5,665 nucleotides of DNA from JAHFLD01 sp964367145. GTDB taxonomy: Bacteria; Patescibacteriota; Minisyncoccia; UBA6257; 1-14-0-10-40-38. The stretch spans positions 1 through 5,665 of the forward strand of contig CAYIWJ010000025.1 of NCBI GenBank assembly GCA_964367145.1, in the 5' to 3' direction. Each line of letters opens with the position of its first letter. The first letter of the stretch is position 1. Under the pieces are notes generated by a model, which made no database searches, had not been told where the DNA came from, and saw only the letters and a program-made list of their open reading frames with translations. The position numbers and the translations under genes were made by a program. Below are positions 4,436 to 5,665 of the stretch, in pieces.

Positions 4436-5141
4436 ACAAAACGGCAGCCTCAATCTGCAACCGTTGATTAGTATTATACCGATGCATTTGCATCAGTCTA
4501 TAGGATAGAGCCGAAAGCGTCGGTAAATGTCGCGTCAGATCCAAGCGCAGATGTTCCACCAGCGCCACCACAAAATCGGTCAGCGGCCGCTCTTCTTCGG
4601 TGAATAATTTAAGCATCGCCTTGCGCTCCTTAAAATCCGCTCGCAGAAAAATCGGAACTTCCGGCCGAAAACTGTGCGCATCCTGAAAAATAGCCTCTCC
4701 GCTTACATAAATCCTTTGCAACCGCGAAATAACCGGTGGAAACAAAGAATCGGGATCATAAACATTCAAAAAAATTATTGCGTGCTCCGGTGGTTCTTCT
4801 AGAATTTTAAGCAAAGCCTGTTGAGCAATCTGCGTCAGTTGATGCGCCGCGTCAATCAGAATTACTCGCCGCGAAGCGCGAAAAGGCTTAACAAAAACCT
4901 CGGCGCGAAAAAGCCTAATCTTATCAATGCCGCCTCCTTGCTCGCTCGCGGCGTCAAGCACCAATAAATCCAGTAACGTCTCGTTGCCTTCCCAAGAGCC
5001 AGTTTCCAAAAATCGCGCGAAGCCTAAAACAATGTCGCGTTGGCGAGTCAGCGACTGGCCAAATAATAAGTAGCCATGAGCCAAACGCGAACGCGAAACC
5101 AAACGCTCAAAATCTCGTCGCAAGTCCTTAACAAAAGCCAT
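4428..5141 (-). CDS. DNA polymerase III delta'-like clamp-loader subunit
   Basis: This AAA+-type protein of 237 residues resembles the delta' (HolB) subunit, a stator of the complex that loads the sliding clamp. The P-loop position reads FGQSLTRQR (27-35) and lacks the GxxGxGK[ST] nucleotide-binding signature, as expected for a non-hydrolysing delta'. The Walker-B-like strand RRVILIDAAHQL (91-102), the LKILEEPP box (111-118) and FPPVISRLQ (134-142, equivalent to the SRC motif) match the family. The usual zinc-binding Cys cluster of gamma/tau and many delta' proteins is missing. The length is shorter than E. coli HolB (334), so the C-terminal collar domain is reduced. The start at 5141 has AGGA 4-5 nt upstream, and mreB ends 16 nt before it. 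A degenerate gamma/tau-like protein is the alternative, but the lack of a P-loop favours delta'. Confidence 0.82.
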   Translation of the reverse strand: MAFVKDLRRDFERLVSRSRLAHGYLLFGQSLTRQRDIVLGFARFLETGSWEGNETLLDLLVLDAASEQGGGIDKIRLFRAEVFVKPFRASRRVILIDAAHQLTQIAQQALLKILEEPPEHAIIFLNVYDPDSLFPPVISRLQRIYVSGEAIFQDAHSFRPEVPIFLRADFKERKAMLKLFTEEERPLTDFVVALVEHLRLDLTRHLPTLSALSYRLMQMHRYNTNQRLQIEAAVLYV

Positions 5142-5157
5142 ATTCCTTAGTCTACCA

Positions 5158-5665
5158 TTATCGCTTGGTCAGCAAAGTTCGCTTATAGACGTCAAGATGG
5201 TTCAAAATCAATCCCGCTCCCTTGGCCACACAAAACAAAGGATCCTCGGCTAAATAAGTCGGCACACCGGTCAAGCGGTGGAAAAACTCATCTAAATGAC
5301 GAAGTTGGCTTCCACCCCCAGAAAGAATCAGCCCCTTTTCCATAATATCGGCCACTAACTCCGGTGGCGTAGTGTTAAAAACATTCTGCACCGACGAAGC
5401 AATTTCCAAAAGAAACGGTGTTAGCGCCTCGGCAATCTCGTTAGACTTAATCACAATGTCTCGCGGCAAACCAGAAACTAAATCTCGCCCGCGCAATTCA
5501 AAAGTAAGCTGCTCCTTGGTTGCCAAAGCTGAACCGATTTCAATCTTAACCGCTTCGGCAGTCTGTTCTCCGATAGCCAAAGAGTGTTTGCGTTTAACAT
5601 AGTCAATAATCGCCTGATCAAACTTATTTCCCGCCACTCGCAAACTAGACCAAGAAACAATACCC
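5158..5665 (-). CDS. mreB: MreB rod-shape actin homologue (5' part beyond window)
   Basis: MreB is an actin-like ATPase that forms membrane-bound filaments guiding cell-wall synthesis in rod-shaped cells. About 169 residues, roughly the C-terminal half, are present; the coding frame continues past the right edge. The visible part starts with GIVSWSSLRVAGNKFDQAIIDYV, cut here to its core LRVAGNKFDQAIIDYV, equivalent to the IRVAGDKMDEAI region after the phosphate-2 loop. It continues through SLAIGEQTAEAVKIEIGSA, GRDLVSGLPRDIVI and LILSGGGSQLRHLDEFF (adenosine-binding GGG), and ends with the PLFCVAKGAGLIL helix. The TTG at 5643 is an internal Leu, not a start. It is the first visible gene of the minus-strand block and ends 16 nt before the clamp-loader gene. 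Confidence 0.95.
   Translation of the reverse strand, partial: GIVSWSSLRVAGNKFDQAIIDYVKRKHSLAIGEQTAEAVKIEIGSALATKEQLTFELRGRDLVSGLPRDIVIKSNEIAEALTPFLLEIASSVQNVFNTTPPELVADIMEKGLILSGGGSQLRHLDEFFHRLTGVPTYLAEDPLFCVAKGAGLILNHLDVYKRTLLTKR

Noticed and set aside
1..5665. tRNA, rRNA or CRISPR arrays
   Set aside because: No cloverleaf-like sequence, rRNA-like stretch or regularly spaced repeats was seen; the only long repeats are TR/VR and the gap-flanking overlap.

Overview
The window carries a nearly complete diversity-generating retroelement (DGR) next to a block of housekeeping genes, with almost everything on the minus strand. The organism is most likely an uncultivated Patescibacteria/CPR-type bacterium. 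That is an inference from three things: the DGR reverse transcriptase and Avd resemble those common in that group, the housekeeping proteins are small, and the sequence is a metagenome-style scaffold with an N gap. No 16S gene is present to confirm it.

Right to left, in the direction of transcription, the housekeeping block is mreB (3' part only, from the right edge to 5158), a DNA polymerase III delta'-like clamp-loader gene (5141-4428), a 33-codon membrane micro-ORF (4435-4334), frr (4173-3622) and rseP (3625-2588). Stops and starts overlap or lie within a few bases, so this reads as one operon. A 100-N gap (4223-4322) interrupts it, but the gap is flanked by the same 55 bp on both sides. 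It is therefore almost certainly an unmerged contig overlap and not missing sequence.

The DGR fills bases 1-2450. A sigma70-like promoter (2421-2450) and a 5' leader with a 17-bp palindrome precede the target gene (2313-1678). The last 42 codons of that gene contain the 130-bp variable repeat (VR, 1685-1814). A strong intrinsic terminator (14-bp perfect stem, T tract) follows. The template repeat (TR, 1273-1402) lies 412 bp further on. The two repeats align without gaps and differ at 22 positions; all 22 are adenines in the sense-strand TR, the signature of DGR mutagenic retrohoming. The TR appears to be its own transcription unit, with an extended -10 promoter just after the target terminator and an intrinsic terminator just after the TR. 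Next comes avd on the opposite (plus) strand, and then the reverse transcriptase gene (928 to beyond base 1, minus strand) with GLPLGNVTSQ and YADD motifs.

Working model: RT and Avd copy the TR RNA with errors at adenines, and the cDNA replaces the VR. This varies 17 residues in the C-terminal ligand-binding domain of the target protein. The unusual points are the inverted avd between TR and RT, a TR terminator that overlaps the avd stop codon, and a C10 tract where the 5' ends of avd and RT overlap antisense and where neither gene has a good canonical start.
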